Below, in pieces: positions 34,901 to 45,700 of a stretch of 64,000 nt of DNA. The position numbers and the translations under genes were made by a program. Origin of the DNA: Isoetes taiwanensis (Eukaryota > Streptophyta > Lycopodiopsida > Isoetales > Isoetaceae); assembly GCA_021234155.1 (NCBI GenBank), contig JAJEKV010000024.1, positions 13,676,913 to 13,740,912 on the forward strand, given 5' to 3'. Position 1 is the first letter of the stretch. The number at the start of each line of letters is the position of its first letter. The notes under the pieces were generated by a model that saw only the letters and a program-made list of their open reading frames with translations, searched no databases and was not told where the DNA came from.

Positions 34901-37060
34901 GTCACGATTATGTTATCGGTGGCATCTGAATTTAATATCCCATACAATATTCTAAATACGGGGTTGCGATTAAGTTTGCCCAATCCGTTTGGTATTGCGG
35001 AAGGGTATTCTCGCAACGGTGGAAACTATGATTCTGGTATTGTATTGTATTGAAAATCGTATGTTTGTGCATGTTTGAGCTGCTTGTTTGTTGTGAGGGG
35101 CAAGTTTCTATTTTGGAGTGGTTGTTTATGGTTTAATTTGTGTTTTTTGCAAAGGTACGCTTTAGGAAAGCCACGAGGCCGGTTTTGGAACGCAGGGCAG
35201 AGCAGGGCGAGCGGATTTGGAGATGGAGCAGGTCGACTAGAGCAGGGCGAAGCCATAGTTGCCCAGGTCATTCCGGCAGTCCACAGCTGCCCCTGTTCGA
35301 AGATTTTTTGAGGCACATAAGAGCCTCAGGGCAAGAAAAAATAACCTCAGGTCTTATCTATGGCGGCGCTCTGGATGATTAGTCTTTGGCGTCTGTTGTG
35401 GCAGATACTTGATGGGCTGTGGTGAGGCCGTTTCTGAAGTTGATTTGCCGTGAAGGAGCGGCGATGGATGATAGGCCTGGCCGATGGGGTCAAGCTCAGC
35501 TATTAGCTCTTGCTGTTAGTCTGAGTATTCATTCCGGCAGTCCATAGCCAGCTTCAATGGCTTTTACATTCTTTTTATTTTTTGTGGCACCAACCATTGG
35601 TCTGTTTTGCACCATTGAAACTTTCGTGGGGGTACCCATGGAAAAAATTAAGGGCCCTTGATCTGAGAATATTCCCCAGATCAATAGTCCAGAAAACAAG
35701 ATATAAACATCCCATTATAACTCCATCAAAAATAGGGTTTTTGTGACATTTTGTGATACTTAGACCTAGATGCCATTACGAGTCTGTCACTTTTTTTTTT
35801 CTATTCTAACTTCCATGCTTGTTTTCGGACTCACGATTCCACTACAGCTCCGGCAGTCTTTTTAAGAACACTGGTATGCTTATGTGGTAGATCTTAGAAG
35901 GTAGTAACAGAAACTCCCTAAGGATCTTGCCCGGGAGTTAAATCAGTGATTTTGGGTGCCACATCAGAAATTCTTGGACTGTAGTGGAATGCAGAAATCA
36001 GGATTTCTTGCTGCCGTGGAGCTCTCAGGTTGATCCACCTCTGATCTTCCACCGGAGTGGAATCTGGGCCTTAGATGGCAAAGATTTGTTTGGGATGTCT
36101 TTGACGGTAGAGATTGTTTGGGTTTTCTTTGGCAGATAAGTGGAAGGTAGATAGCTATGCAATCCCCTCCGGCGATGAGAGTGGGATGGGCGAGGGCAGC
36201 GGCAACGGCAGGGGCAACGGCAGCGGCAGAGGCGTCTGTAACCCGTGGTTTTTTGTAATTTGTCTTTTAATGGGACTAGTTCAGCTCAGCTCAACAGCTT
36301 CTGTTTCCCTTTGTTTGAGAAGTCGAGCAGACAATTCGAGAAGAAATATTCTGATATGGCTGAGGAATAATTTGAATAAGAGCAACAGAAATTTATGGGT
36401 TGCAAAATTCGCAGTGCCTTGATTTGGGCATCAATTATATGACAGGAGAGTTTCCAGATGGTCTATTGAATTGCACAGAGGTCGGTATTTAAATTTGAGC
36501 CATCCGTATTTTTCGGCCACGACTAGGGATAGGGGCAAGGTGGAGTCTGATGCGCCAGTACGGAAACCCTTGTTCTTGGACCTAATTATAATGGCATGTA
36601 TATATTACGCGCTCTTACATAGCTATGGCAGAGCTCTGGGTAAAAACATGATGGCACCCAATGTATTAGAGTTTTGGCCGCATATCTTTGGATGCCAATA
36701 GTATTTGGATGTCCTAATAGATCTGACTAGGGACCGTAACTGGCAATCCTCATCCGTCAATTTTGAAGAGAAATCACTGGATTAGAACAAAAATCGTCTT
36801 GAAATTTTTGGTTAGTTGCCAAGGCATTGTTTCCTCGTTTGCATGTTACGGTATTAGACTTATGATTTAAGGTGTTTGAAGACGACTTGGAGCTGGGAGC
36901 TGGAAGCTGCAATCGGATTTAAGAGCTGAAAGACAGCTTGATTCGTATCAGGGAGGAACAATGGAAGCAGATGAGCCAGCCTGTGTTTCTTGGTTTGACT
37001 CCACATTTACCACATGTTTTGGAATAAAATCCTAGCAAAATCTTCTCTCTGTAAGTTTTT
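34900..37060. other. Intergenic DNA
   Basis: No recognised gene. GGCAACGGCAGCGGCA-type microsatellite lies at 36197-36230. A short open stretch near 36880-36970 (acidic and basic residues mixed) could not be assigned. Confidence 0.5.
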
Positions 37061-37068
37061 CTTATGTT

Positions 37069-37684
37069 TTTTTTTTTTTTTTTTTTTTTTGAAGAACTGT
37101 GTCATCAATATATTAAAAGAATGGTAATGTTACAAAGCAAGTGAAGAGGAAGGAGAACTGCCCCAAAGAGACAGCGATACCTCGACACTCCACAACAAAC
37201 TCACAGAAAAACTGCAACTCTACTGCTATACAAACCGACTATCACCATCTACAACACCCACAAAGTCCCGCCAAATGGCAAACTTCCGCTCTACTAATCC
37301 CGGGAACACCAAAAAGCTTTGAAATAGCTTGTACCTGAGTCGAGGAACCAGAGAGGCTGCAGGCTGCTGAATCCCCTGAAAGATCCACAACCGCTGCCGC
37401 TTCCAGATCAGCCACACCAACCAAGCCACGCACATATGCAAGGCTTGCTGCCGCAAGAACGACCAAGCACCAGGATACACATGAAGCAGCAACTGCTGGC
37501 TAGTCAATCTCACCTGAAACATAGCCCTGACCCAATCCCAGGCAGCCTGCAAGTGAGGGCATAAAACTAGACAATGCTCCACAGTCTCACGATGAAGGCC
37601 ACAACAAGGGCAGAGAGGGCTCACAACCGGCCTAAACTGACTCACAAGGGCATTCACCCTGATACAGCGGTGCACCACCTGCCA
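37069..37684 (-). mobile_element. 5'-truncated LINE (L1-type) with poly(A) tail
   Basis: A run of T at about 37069-37091 is the poly(A) tail of an element on the minus strand. Upstream of it on minus an open frame (37678-37226) contains CPCCGLHRETVEHCLVLCPH, the zf-RVT zinc-binding domain that follows reverse transcriptase in plant LINEs, then W-rich sequence (MCVAWLVWLIWKRQRLWIFQ) typical of the L1 C-terminus. Endonuclease and reverse transcriptase are missing, as expected from incomplete target-primed reverse transcription. A weak possible target duplication (TAAGTTTT near 37052 and 37690) is not adjacent to the tail and is not convincing. Confidence 0.8.
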
Positions 37685-38006
37685 CCTGATAAGTTTTGGG
37701 TGAAAGCATGTTGTAGTGGAACACCCTGGGTGTCCCCCCTGTCCCCCCTAAAAATGTGGTGGAATTTGTGGTGCGATTTTAAATGTTTGTTTGGCACCTA
37801 GTGCATGTACTGCCCGGATTCAATCATTTCTTGAACTGCAACAACCTCTTTCCTACGCCACCCGTCCCATTCCAATTTCCTACGCCACCCGTCCCATTCA
37901 ATCTCCACCGAACCGATTTCTAAACCCACGACCCACCCGCGCCTTTCCTGAAGCACACGGCTATGGCGCTTAATCCGGTTGTGGATCATACCTTCAATCA
38001 TTTAAT

Positions 38007-38652
38007 TTGGAAGCAAATCTGCCTAAAATCTCAAACCGGAGCACAGGTAAGAGAAAGAGAACTCCAGAACAAGAACGGGATCATAAAAGACGCCAAAGGA
38101 AAAGACAAAGGGAAACTAAAGAAGAATTAGCAAAAATTGCATCAGCAGAGGGAGGATCCACCAGAACGGCCTCTACTAGGCGTCGGATGGTATTAAAATT
38201 GTTATCTTCATTTCATAGCACCACTAAAGGCTTGTCTAACTTGGCCGATAAGAAAGAGGTTTTACTAGATTTTCTCGCAGGATGACACAATGGACAGCTG
38301 CACTTGGCTAAGAGTTGAAAGATTTGCAAGCCAAGAGCATTGTGGTCAGCAACCTCAGGGCTTCCATTCAACTTGTGAAGAAGTCTAACAGCAATGACAG
38401 TTTAGCAGCCAAGATTAGTTGCCTTGCTATGGCCGTAAGAGGAAGCATTAATACCGAAAGTGCTAATCCTGTCAGTGCTCGGGGTTTTGGTAAACTGCTG
38501 GGTGTTCATCCTAGGAATCTTACCAAAGCAAAATTGAAGAGGGAAGAGATAGATTGCAAAGGGGGGAAATGGGTTTTGTACAAAAGAGTTAGAAGAGCAG
38601 ATGCAATTCCCAATTCTGTCATAGAACTTGTGCAGCAATTTTGGACACTTGG
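38007..38652 (+). pseudogene. N-terminal part of the transposase gene (frame-broken or spliced)
   Basis: Segment one (38007-38285) encodes a very basic stretch, TGKRKRTPEQERDHKRRQRK then RQRETKEELAKI, and LSNLADKKEVLLDFLAG. Segment two (38315-38677) reads LAAKISCLAMAVRG, GFGKLLGVHPRNLTKAK and KWVLYKRVRRADAIPNSVIE. A possible acceptor TTCTCGCAG at 38272-38280 could join them. Near 38640 the frame passes into the main transposase frame by a shift or a small intron. The basic region could be the DNA-binding or nuclear-import part. Family unknown; position and collinearity suggest the same protein. Confidence 0.45.
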
Positions 38653-40338
38653 ATGTTATATGAAGACGTTGGTTTGAGTGTAAGGATGTGGGTAGAATTG
38701 CACCCTGAATCAGTGTTCTTGTACCAAGAAGGTGTACCATTTACTCTTGGGATAATCACTCCCTTTCAAATGAAGATTCTCTTGGAACATGGCAAGAACA
38801 ATGCTGTAGCAATGGACTCAACTTTCAAGACAAACGACCATTGCTATAGCCTGTACACCTTGCTAGTATACGATGACCATGGAAATGGTGTACCCGTTGC
38901 TTGGGTTCTCTCGTCTAGCCAGGCAGAAGAGGACATCCGACCTTGGCTCTTTGCATTGAAGAATCACATCCATGGTGTGGGTCCCACTTGGCAACCCTCT
39001 TGTGTTATTGTTGATGATGCCAAAGCAGAGATTAATTCATTGGAAAAGGTTTGGCCTAATTCTAGAATACAATTGTGCATTTGGCATGTGAGGAGAAATT
39101 GGATGAAAATGCTCTTGAAGCGTGTGAAGAACAAGAAGGTTAGAGGGGAGATGTTTAAGGACCTTGGCCACATAATGTATAACACACATGTGGAAGCGGA
39201 TGGAAGATTTGGTAAGGATTATGTGGAGGCTTGTGAGAGGGAAGCTTTGAGGCTATTGGATGAGTTCAAGGAGAAATACAAATCTTGGAAAAGGGTTGTT
39301 AAGTACATGAACAGGACTTGGACTAAGAACATCACGACATGGATCATTGCTACAAGAATGTATCCTCATACCAACCAAGAGACAAATGCTGCTATAGAGG
39401 CTTATCACAACCAAATGAAGAGAAAGCTAGGGGTTTCGAAGCACGCCTTGAGAGGTAGGAGGATTGATTGGTTGATCTACATGCTCACTTGTAGATTGGA
39501 AACACACCTTCTTTATGACAGGTTCAAGAAGGATGAGGGTTTCAAAGTGAATAAGAGACAGGAGCACATAGTTGAGACAGCAATTATAGGGGCACGTGTC
39601 ATTCCTGATGAGGCTGTTAGATGGTTGAACTTCAAAGAAGGGAGGGCCGAAGTGTGGAGTCAAAATATGGATGCTTGGGATGAAAGCCGAGAGGCTGTGC
39701 CCTACCTTGTGGATGTCGCACATGAGCATTGGTCATCTTGTGACTGCCCTTGGGGTATGAAAGGTAACATGTGCAAACACCAGGTCAAAGTGATCCAAAT
39801 GATGGCCAAGTATAGTGAGGAGGACATTTTAAGGGTCTGTGGAACATTGCATGGTTCTCAAGCTGGCGGTTTGGAGAACTTGAGGGCATTTGGAGAGGCA
39901 TACGATGATGGTTTCCTTGATAACAGGGCACCATCTAGTCCAGAGGATACTTGCACATTGGTGACCGGATTGGAGGATGATAATGGTGAGGAGAAGATTG
40001 TACCTGAGGATGGCATTGGTGAGGAGAAGATTCCCCCCACCACAAGAATTGAGAGTAGCATAAATGCGAGCATGGCCCGCATTAGGGAGACCATATCTAG
40101 TAGGCCACAAGTTGCTTTGGAGGCAGATTTCCTCCTACGGGAGCTTACTTTGAAGTTGGAGAGATTGACCACTTGCAAGTTAGACACTGTTGCTGCACCC
40201 AGTCTACCCATCGTGGAGGATTTCAATGGAAAAACATTGGTCAGGCCAGTTCCATTCGTGGAGTGTCGGAAGAGGCAAAAGAAGGTCGTTGGTTCTAGTG
40301 TGTTTTCGCGAGAGTGCGAAGGGCACCTTCAAGAGTGA
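38653..40338 (+). CDS. MULE-domain DDE transposase with SWIM zinc finger
   Basis: Open frame of 561 codons from the ATG at 38653; four further upstream codons start only from TTG. The MULE transposase domain has its first Asp in VAMDSTFKTN (D55), the second in CVIVDDAKAEI (D121 or D122), the conserved IQLCIWHVRRNW block, and a Glu candidate in TNAAIEAYHNQ (E249). A SWIM finger of form CxC...CxH follows (WSSCDCPWGMKGNMCKHQVK), then an acidic and helical tail. This is the MURA-like enzyme that cuts Mutator-type ends in the nucleus; SWIM fingers contribute DNA or protein binding. No lesion is visible in this frame. It ends 150 bases before the first palindromic array. The true N-terminus probably includes the upstream basic segments. 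Confidence 0.85.
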   Translation: MLYEDVGLSVRMWVELHPESVFLYQEGVPFTLGIITPFQMKILLEHGKNNAVAMDSTFKTNDHCYSLYTLLVYDDHGNGVPVAWVLSSSQAEEDIRPWLFALKNHIHGVGPTWQPSCVIVDDAKAEINSLEKVWPNSRIQLCIWHVRRNWMKMLLKRVKNKKVRGEMFKDLGHIMYNTHVEADGRFGKDYVEACEREALRLLDEFKEKYKSWKRVVKYMNRTWTKNITTWIIATRMYPHTNQETNAAIEAYHNQMKRKLGVSKHALRGRRIDWLIYMLTCRLETHLLYDRFKKDEGFKVNKRQEHIVETAIIGARVIPDEAVRWLNFKEGRAEVWSQNMDAWDESREAVPYLVDVAHEHWSSCDCPWGMKGNMCKHQVKVIQMMAKYSEEDILRVCGTLHGSQAGGLENLRAFGEAYDDGFLDNRAPSSPEDTCTLVTGLEDDNGEEKIVPEDGIGEEKIPPTTRIESSINASMARIRETISSRPQVALEADFLLRELTLKLERLTTCKLDTVAAPSLPIVEDFNGKTLVRPVPFVECRKRQKKVVGSSVFSRECEGHLQE

Positions 40339-40487
40339 AGGTTGTGGCCAAACAAACACATGTCTTTTATAAAGTTATGTGTCATTTATAAATGCAATGT
40401 AGACACACCTTGCCCTAAGAAAAATAAAAGAAATTGCACATTTCGTTTTTGGTGTATTTAACATTGTTTAGTGTTTATTTAACACAC

Positions 40488-41043
40488 TGTTGGCCACATT
40501 AACCCATTTTGGTTAATGTGGCCACATTAACTCTTGGCCACATTAACCAAATTGGGTTAATGTGGCCACATGAGGTTGTGGCCACATAAACCCAATTGGG
40601 TTAATGTGGCCACATGAACTCCTGGCCACATTAACCCATTTTGGTTAATGTGGCCACATGGGTTAATGTGGCCACATGAAGTTGTGGCCACATAAACCCA
40701 ATTGGGTTAATGTGGCCACATGAACTCCTGGCCACATTAACCAACATTAACCAAATTGGGTTAATGTGGCCACATGAAGTTGTGGCCACATAAACCCAAT
40801 TGGGTTAATGTGGCCACATGAACTCTTGGGCACATTAACCCATTTTGGTTAATGTGGCCACATGAACTCCTGGCCACATTAACCCTGGGTTAATGTGGCC
40901 ACATCAAGTTGTGGCCACATAAACCCAATTGGGTTAATGTGGCCACATGAACTCCTGGCCACATTAACCCATTTAGGTTAATGTGGCCACATGAACTCCT
41001 GGCCACATTAACCAAATTGGGTTAATGTGGCCACATGAAGTTG
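40488..41043. repeat. Array of palindromes built from GGCCACATTAACC / GGTTAATGTGGCC
   Basis: About ten dyads of the form GGCCACATTAACC, spacer of 4-6 bases (CATTTT, AAATT, CAATT), GGTTAATGTGGCC follow one another. They are separated by ACATGAACTCCT or ACATGAAGTTGT spacers, giving a period near 46 bp. The motif is far more regular than the spacers. It lies directly downstream of the transposase stop codon. Confidence 0.95.
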
Positions 41044-41235
41044 TTCAATGTTCAATGTTCAATGTTCAATGTTCAATGGTTCAATGGTTCAATGTTCAAT
41101 GTTCAATGTTCAATTGTTCGATGTTCAATGTTCAATGGTTCAATGTTCAATGGTAAATGAATAATGTTCAATGTTCAATGGTTAATGAATAATGTTCAAT
41201 GGCTTGAATACATCGAATGGCTTGAATACATCGAC
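41044..41235. repeat. TTCAATG simple-sequence array
   Basis: A 7-base motif, (G)TTCAATG, is repeated about fifteen times with variants GGTTCAATG and TGAATAATG. It is followed by a 20-bp direct repeat GGCTTGAATACATCGA. The same TTCAATGG(T/C)TGG phrase reappears near 56520-56770 and 61600-61660, linking the two sides of the retroelement insertion. Confidence 0.9.
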
Positions 41236-41616
41236 ACGTGGCAGACACTTAAACCCTGTGCACCAATTCATTATTTTTGTGCACCCTAAACCCTGTGAAA
41301 TGCAAATTGGGTCAGTGAATCCTAAAATCCTGTGAATTGCTTTACAGTTATAAACGTTTACAACATTTTTAGTGAAGCATGAACCAAATTGAGTCTGAAT
41401 TCAAAAATTTACAGTTTGCATTTCAGAAAATTTGCCCGGAGGGCTTTACATTTAAATGCCGAACTCACAATTTACTTGAGCCGGGAGGCTTGAAATCAGA
41501 GCCCGAAGGCTTTACAAGAGAAAAAAGGGGTTCAAAAAAGGCCGGAGGCCTGCATGTACAAGAAAGAAACAGGGAGCCCAGCATGTACATAGAAAATGAA
41601 AAGGAGGCCCAAGCTT

Positions 41617-42046
41617 TCACCCTTCTTCTTCCTCTTCTGCAGCATCTACAAAGTCACAAAACGATTAGAAAATTGAAATGTAAATAAACAAAATTCAAAC
41701 AAACTTCAAAACTACCTTTTAGCCACTGGAGAAACTCCTCAAAATCCTCCTCTTCATCCGCTGCATCCTCTTCATCTTCCTCTGCTTCCTCCGACAAAGA
41801 CCACACGTTGTGCTCGGGAGATATCCCGGCCTCAAGTTGGGCCGTGAAGAATTCCTGGGTGCACATAGAGTCTTCTTCCTCCTCTGATTCGGAATCAGAG
41901 GAGGAAGAGGAGGAGGACGTATCCACGAGGCTCGCAAAAAACTCAGCCAGGGGTGGGAATTCCACCCGAGGCTCTGACCGAGGTATCTTAGAAGAGACCT
42001 CGGGTTCTTCTCCGAACGCAACAGCGGCAGCGGCGGATCTCTTCAT
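41617..42046 (-). CDS. Small acidic two-exon protein of the MULE-type element
   Basis: Coding order: exon 42046-41716, intron 41715-41646 (GTAGTT to TTGTAG, 70 bp), exon 41645-41617, giving 119 residues. The join restores frame as WLK-DAAEEEEEG and stop. The protein starts MKRSAAAAVAFGEEPEVSSK and contains a serine run followed by DSESEEEED, and a strongly acidic C-terminal half (EEAEEDEEDAADEEEDFEEF). No catalytic domain is visible. Acidic, disordered proteins of this kind could act as transcriptional activator or histone-interacting tails; that is conjecture. It lies downstream of and convergent with the transposase. The start is chosen at the first ATG in frame. Confidence 0.6.
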
Positions 42047-42737
42047 GTTCGGGCAGGGCAGAGGGCAGAGGAAAAAAAATTGGGGAAGAATGAAACCTTC
42101 GCGGGCATGCAAAGCTTATATATGCGAATTAATACGAAAATTCAGAAATTTTTTTCGTACACCGAATTTATCTATTATTATCCCATATAATCCTAGATAT
42201 CATTATTTCGTACGCCCAATTTATTTATTATAATCCCAACTTTCATTACGAAGGTACACCATGTAAACATTAACCATGTAAACGTTAATGTAACCATGTA
42301 AACATTCATTAGACTCGTAATTAAAAAGGGAGACCATGGTCCAATATTCTTATCGTGAGAGGGTCATTAAATGTGAGAGCTATTGCTAATAGTCGAACAT
42401 TCGAATGTCATACAATTATTCTCACTCATGTTCATAAAAAATTGAAGGGGTGCACTTTGAAATAACCATTGGATTTCGAATATGGCAGTAACCCTATGGC
42501 AGTAACCCTATGGCCTCATTGACACAATGTGGCACATAAACCCAAGGGTTAATGTAATTGTAATAATAAAATGATGTGCATTATTACTCATTGAAGAAAA
42601 GGTCACTCATCACCTTGTGCACAAAATTCTGAATTTGCTACAAGATGCGTCATATCACACAAAGAAGAGATCATTGCACTTGATAAACTTTTTGTGTGGG
42701 AAAATTCTCCTTCCTGAAAATTGTGAAGAATCCGACT

Positions 42738-45700
42738 ATGGCGGAAGGGAGCCGAAGGACCAGAACGCAAACAATGTCGCCCGTCTTGTTGCAATCTCAA
42801 CTGGTTGGTCCAATCTTGGATGTTATCAATGAAGAGCAGAGGAGGATTCTGGAGAAACAAGAAAGAAGATCAATCCATGAGTTTAGAGGTATTCTGTGAC
42901 GCTCCCAGAATATATACGACCCTCGGACGTACACATACGGGGACTTTCCCCTCCCATGGCGATCATCTCACCATGAGCAGGGCCCTCCGTCTGGTTCGGG
43001 CCATCGATGAAATGAGGCCCGAAGAAGGACACGAAGGGGTCATTCGGCCCACGCCTTCAATGGGACTCCTACGTCGCGGAAGCATGAATACAAGGGTCAG
43101 CACACAGCACGAATATACATAAATAACCACCACGAAGGGTGGCGCATCCATCCAATATACCAACGGCATAGAATATGCAGCTAATCCTAAGAAAAACACC
43201 CAAACCCCAGGTTCTACCCCGGCTCAGACTCCCGTGGGGATCGACTGACGGCTGGGCCTCAAGAGATCAGCAGACCGAGTCTTGGCATGGCGTTGGCTGG
43301 CATAGAACATTGGCTAGGGTTGTCCACTCCATCCGCCCCTCCTGTGCACACTTTGCAGATGGGTCAATTCATGCTATGGCTTTGCTATAGCCTTCCGGAG
43401 ACGCAAACTCAGGGCATCACCCTCTGAGCCTACTCCAGGTTCATGACGCCTGGTCCGATGAGGCAGGTCGGGGAAGCGTCCCCTTCCAGAATCACAGTGG
43501 TTCCATGGGTGAGCTAGAGAATACGTGCCGCATCAGCGACCCCCGCATCCGTACCCAACTTACTCACCCTAAATCTACTCAAAGTGCAAGGTGCTCCATA
43601 CGGATCACACCTTCCCACCCAGGGAGTGTCAGACCCATACCCGGCCCTCTACGTGACCGGCTATCAGGCCTAGCCCACTGTAGGAGTCTCAGGAGCCTTG
43701 TATGCTCATGCAAGACCCCACCCCTCATGTCACCACTGTGTTCCTTGTCTGGTGCTAAGCCAGACCATAGCATCTAGGACCCGGTGGGTTCTTGTGCACA
43801 GGCCGCATTTAATGGGACTTTACAGGGCGCTATCTAGGAGCATACTACTATACGCGGTTCAGAGGCCTCTACCCCCCCGTAATCCCCCCCGTTTCAGAGT
43901 CAGATCAAACAAAGAACTAACAATCCATCCTTTCAGAGTAAGAACCAGAATTGAATATAAAGAGAACTTGTTTGTACAATCAAGGGTTAGTTTCTATGAT
44001 TGAATTACAAAGAGAACAGAGAAGGACGGACACAACCAAGTGTTAACTAGAATTCACATAGCCACCTACCTGAATTCTGGCTGGACTCATTCCCATGGGG
44101 CGCCTCCATCTCCTGGCGGTTGAAGATTCAGCTGTGGCTTCACAGGGACGACTGGTATGGGGGTTCTCTGCAGGTGGTTGATGGCGCTCAGCTCCTGGCC
44201 TTCCTTGGTCGATCTTCAGGAGTCAATCCCAGGGATAGGGGTCAAGTTGGCATCCAAACTTGGCAACCCCCATGCTGCCCAATCGATTGGGGCAGGTGGC
44301 GCCTTCCCAATTGGTAATTATCCTAATTTCCTAGGTTGTAGGTTATTATTAATAATGTGTTAAATTAGCATAGCTAACTTTAATCCTTTGTAAGGTAACC
44401 CCCTAGGTTGCAATTAGGTTCCCATACCCCCATGGTAGCGTACCTTTAGGGAGTGACGTGCTTGTATTTGTACGTGTCCCGTATAGTAGACCGTATAAAT
44501 ACGTGGAACGTCACATTCTCCCCTCCTTAAAAATAATGCTGTCCTCAGCATTAGGGTTAGCTAATTGAATACATATACGTAAAGCACTGAATTAGAGAAT
44601 GAATATACGTTGAGATTATAGTAATTTGGACAGTAATACATTGAAGTTAAAATATCAAAGTACTAGCACCAGGGTGCTCGATACAAACTTATGATCAAGG
44701 AGTTTAGGACCGGAGTCCGATTTAAAACATTCTGACAACAAAATTCACACATGTAGACAAAACCAATACGGGACAAGTTGGGTCATCAGCAACCCTCTAT
44801 ACAATGCAGGTGACGACTTGTTCATTGGCCTGCACACAACCATATACCCGTAGGTTAATAGTATGATTAAATTGTGGTTGCAGGGACCACCCCCTAGAAA
44901 TAAAAGAAAAAATATCTAGAAGGGAATCTATCATGTGTACGGCTTGCAATTGCTCTTATAGCCAGAACGAACGCAGTCTATTTACTAGATGCCTTCCTAG
45001 CAATTCGCGGTCATGTCAACATCAACAATACACTACGTCCTAGAGAACACGAAGGTGATCTCATCATCGGTTATTACTATCATATACGATGTGTCTACCC
45101 CTCTAAAACATGACTCTCGGTCAATCAAGCCTTCAAGCTTACCGCCGGGAGCGGGGTTGATAGCATCGTTGATGGTGCGGCCTTGAGATTCCCGCATGAA
45201 ATCCGGATAGTGCTTCTCAAGGTCTATCTTCATCACCCAGGTAGCATCTTCAACTGGTAAGTGCTTCCACTTGACCAAGTATTGCAACATTTGAGTCCTT
45301 CTGGTCTGTTTGTAAGCTCGATCAAGAAGAGCTTGGGCACTATTTCCAACTGCTCTTGATCATTTCTAGGAGGGTAGGGGTATCAAAACCTCCTCGGATC
45401 AGGGGGTGTGTTGCTTGAGGAAGACTCACGTGAAAGACCTTGTGGATCTTCAAAGCGGGGTGGCAAGTCAAGCGATATGCCTGTTCTCCCACACTTTCAA
45501 GATGTCGTGAGCGGCCCAGCCCATCACGGGTGCCGGCTTTTTCTGATTACCAATTTTAAGCTTGGCTTGTTTTACTTTGATTTTAAGCCAAACCGATTAG
45601 CCCCACGGAAGATTCGTGGGGTTCGGTGCTTATCCGCTAGACTCTTCTGACGACTACGTGCGGCCAATAAGTAACCCCGAACTTCTTCCACCAAGGCCTG

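Noticed and set aside
36114-36422. 102-codon plus frame with a Gly/Ser/Asn run
   Set aside because: The run is a GGCAACGGCAGC microsatellite and the rest has no family similarity.
37051-37697. TAAGTTTT as LINE target-site duplication
   Set aside because: The left copy is separated from the poly(T) by several unrelated bases, so it does not flank the insertion properly.
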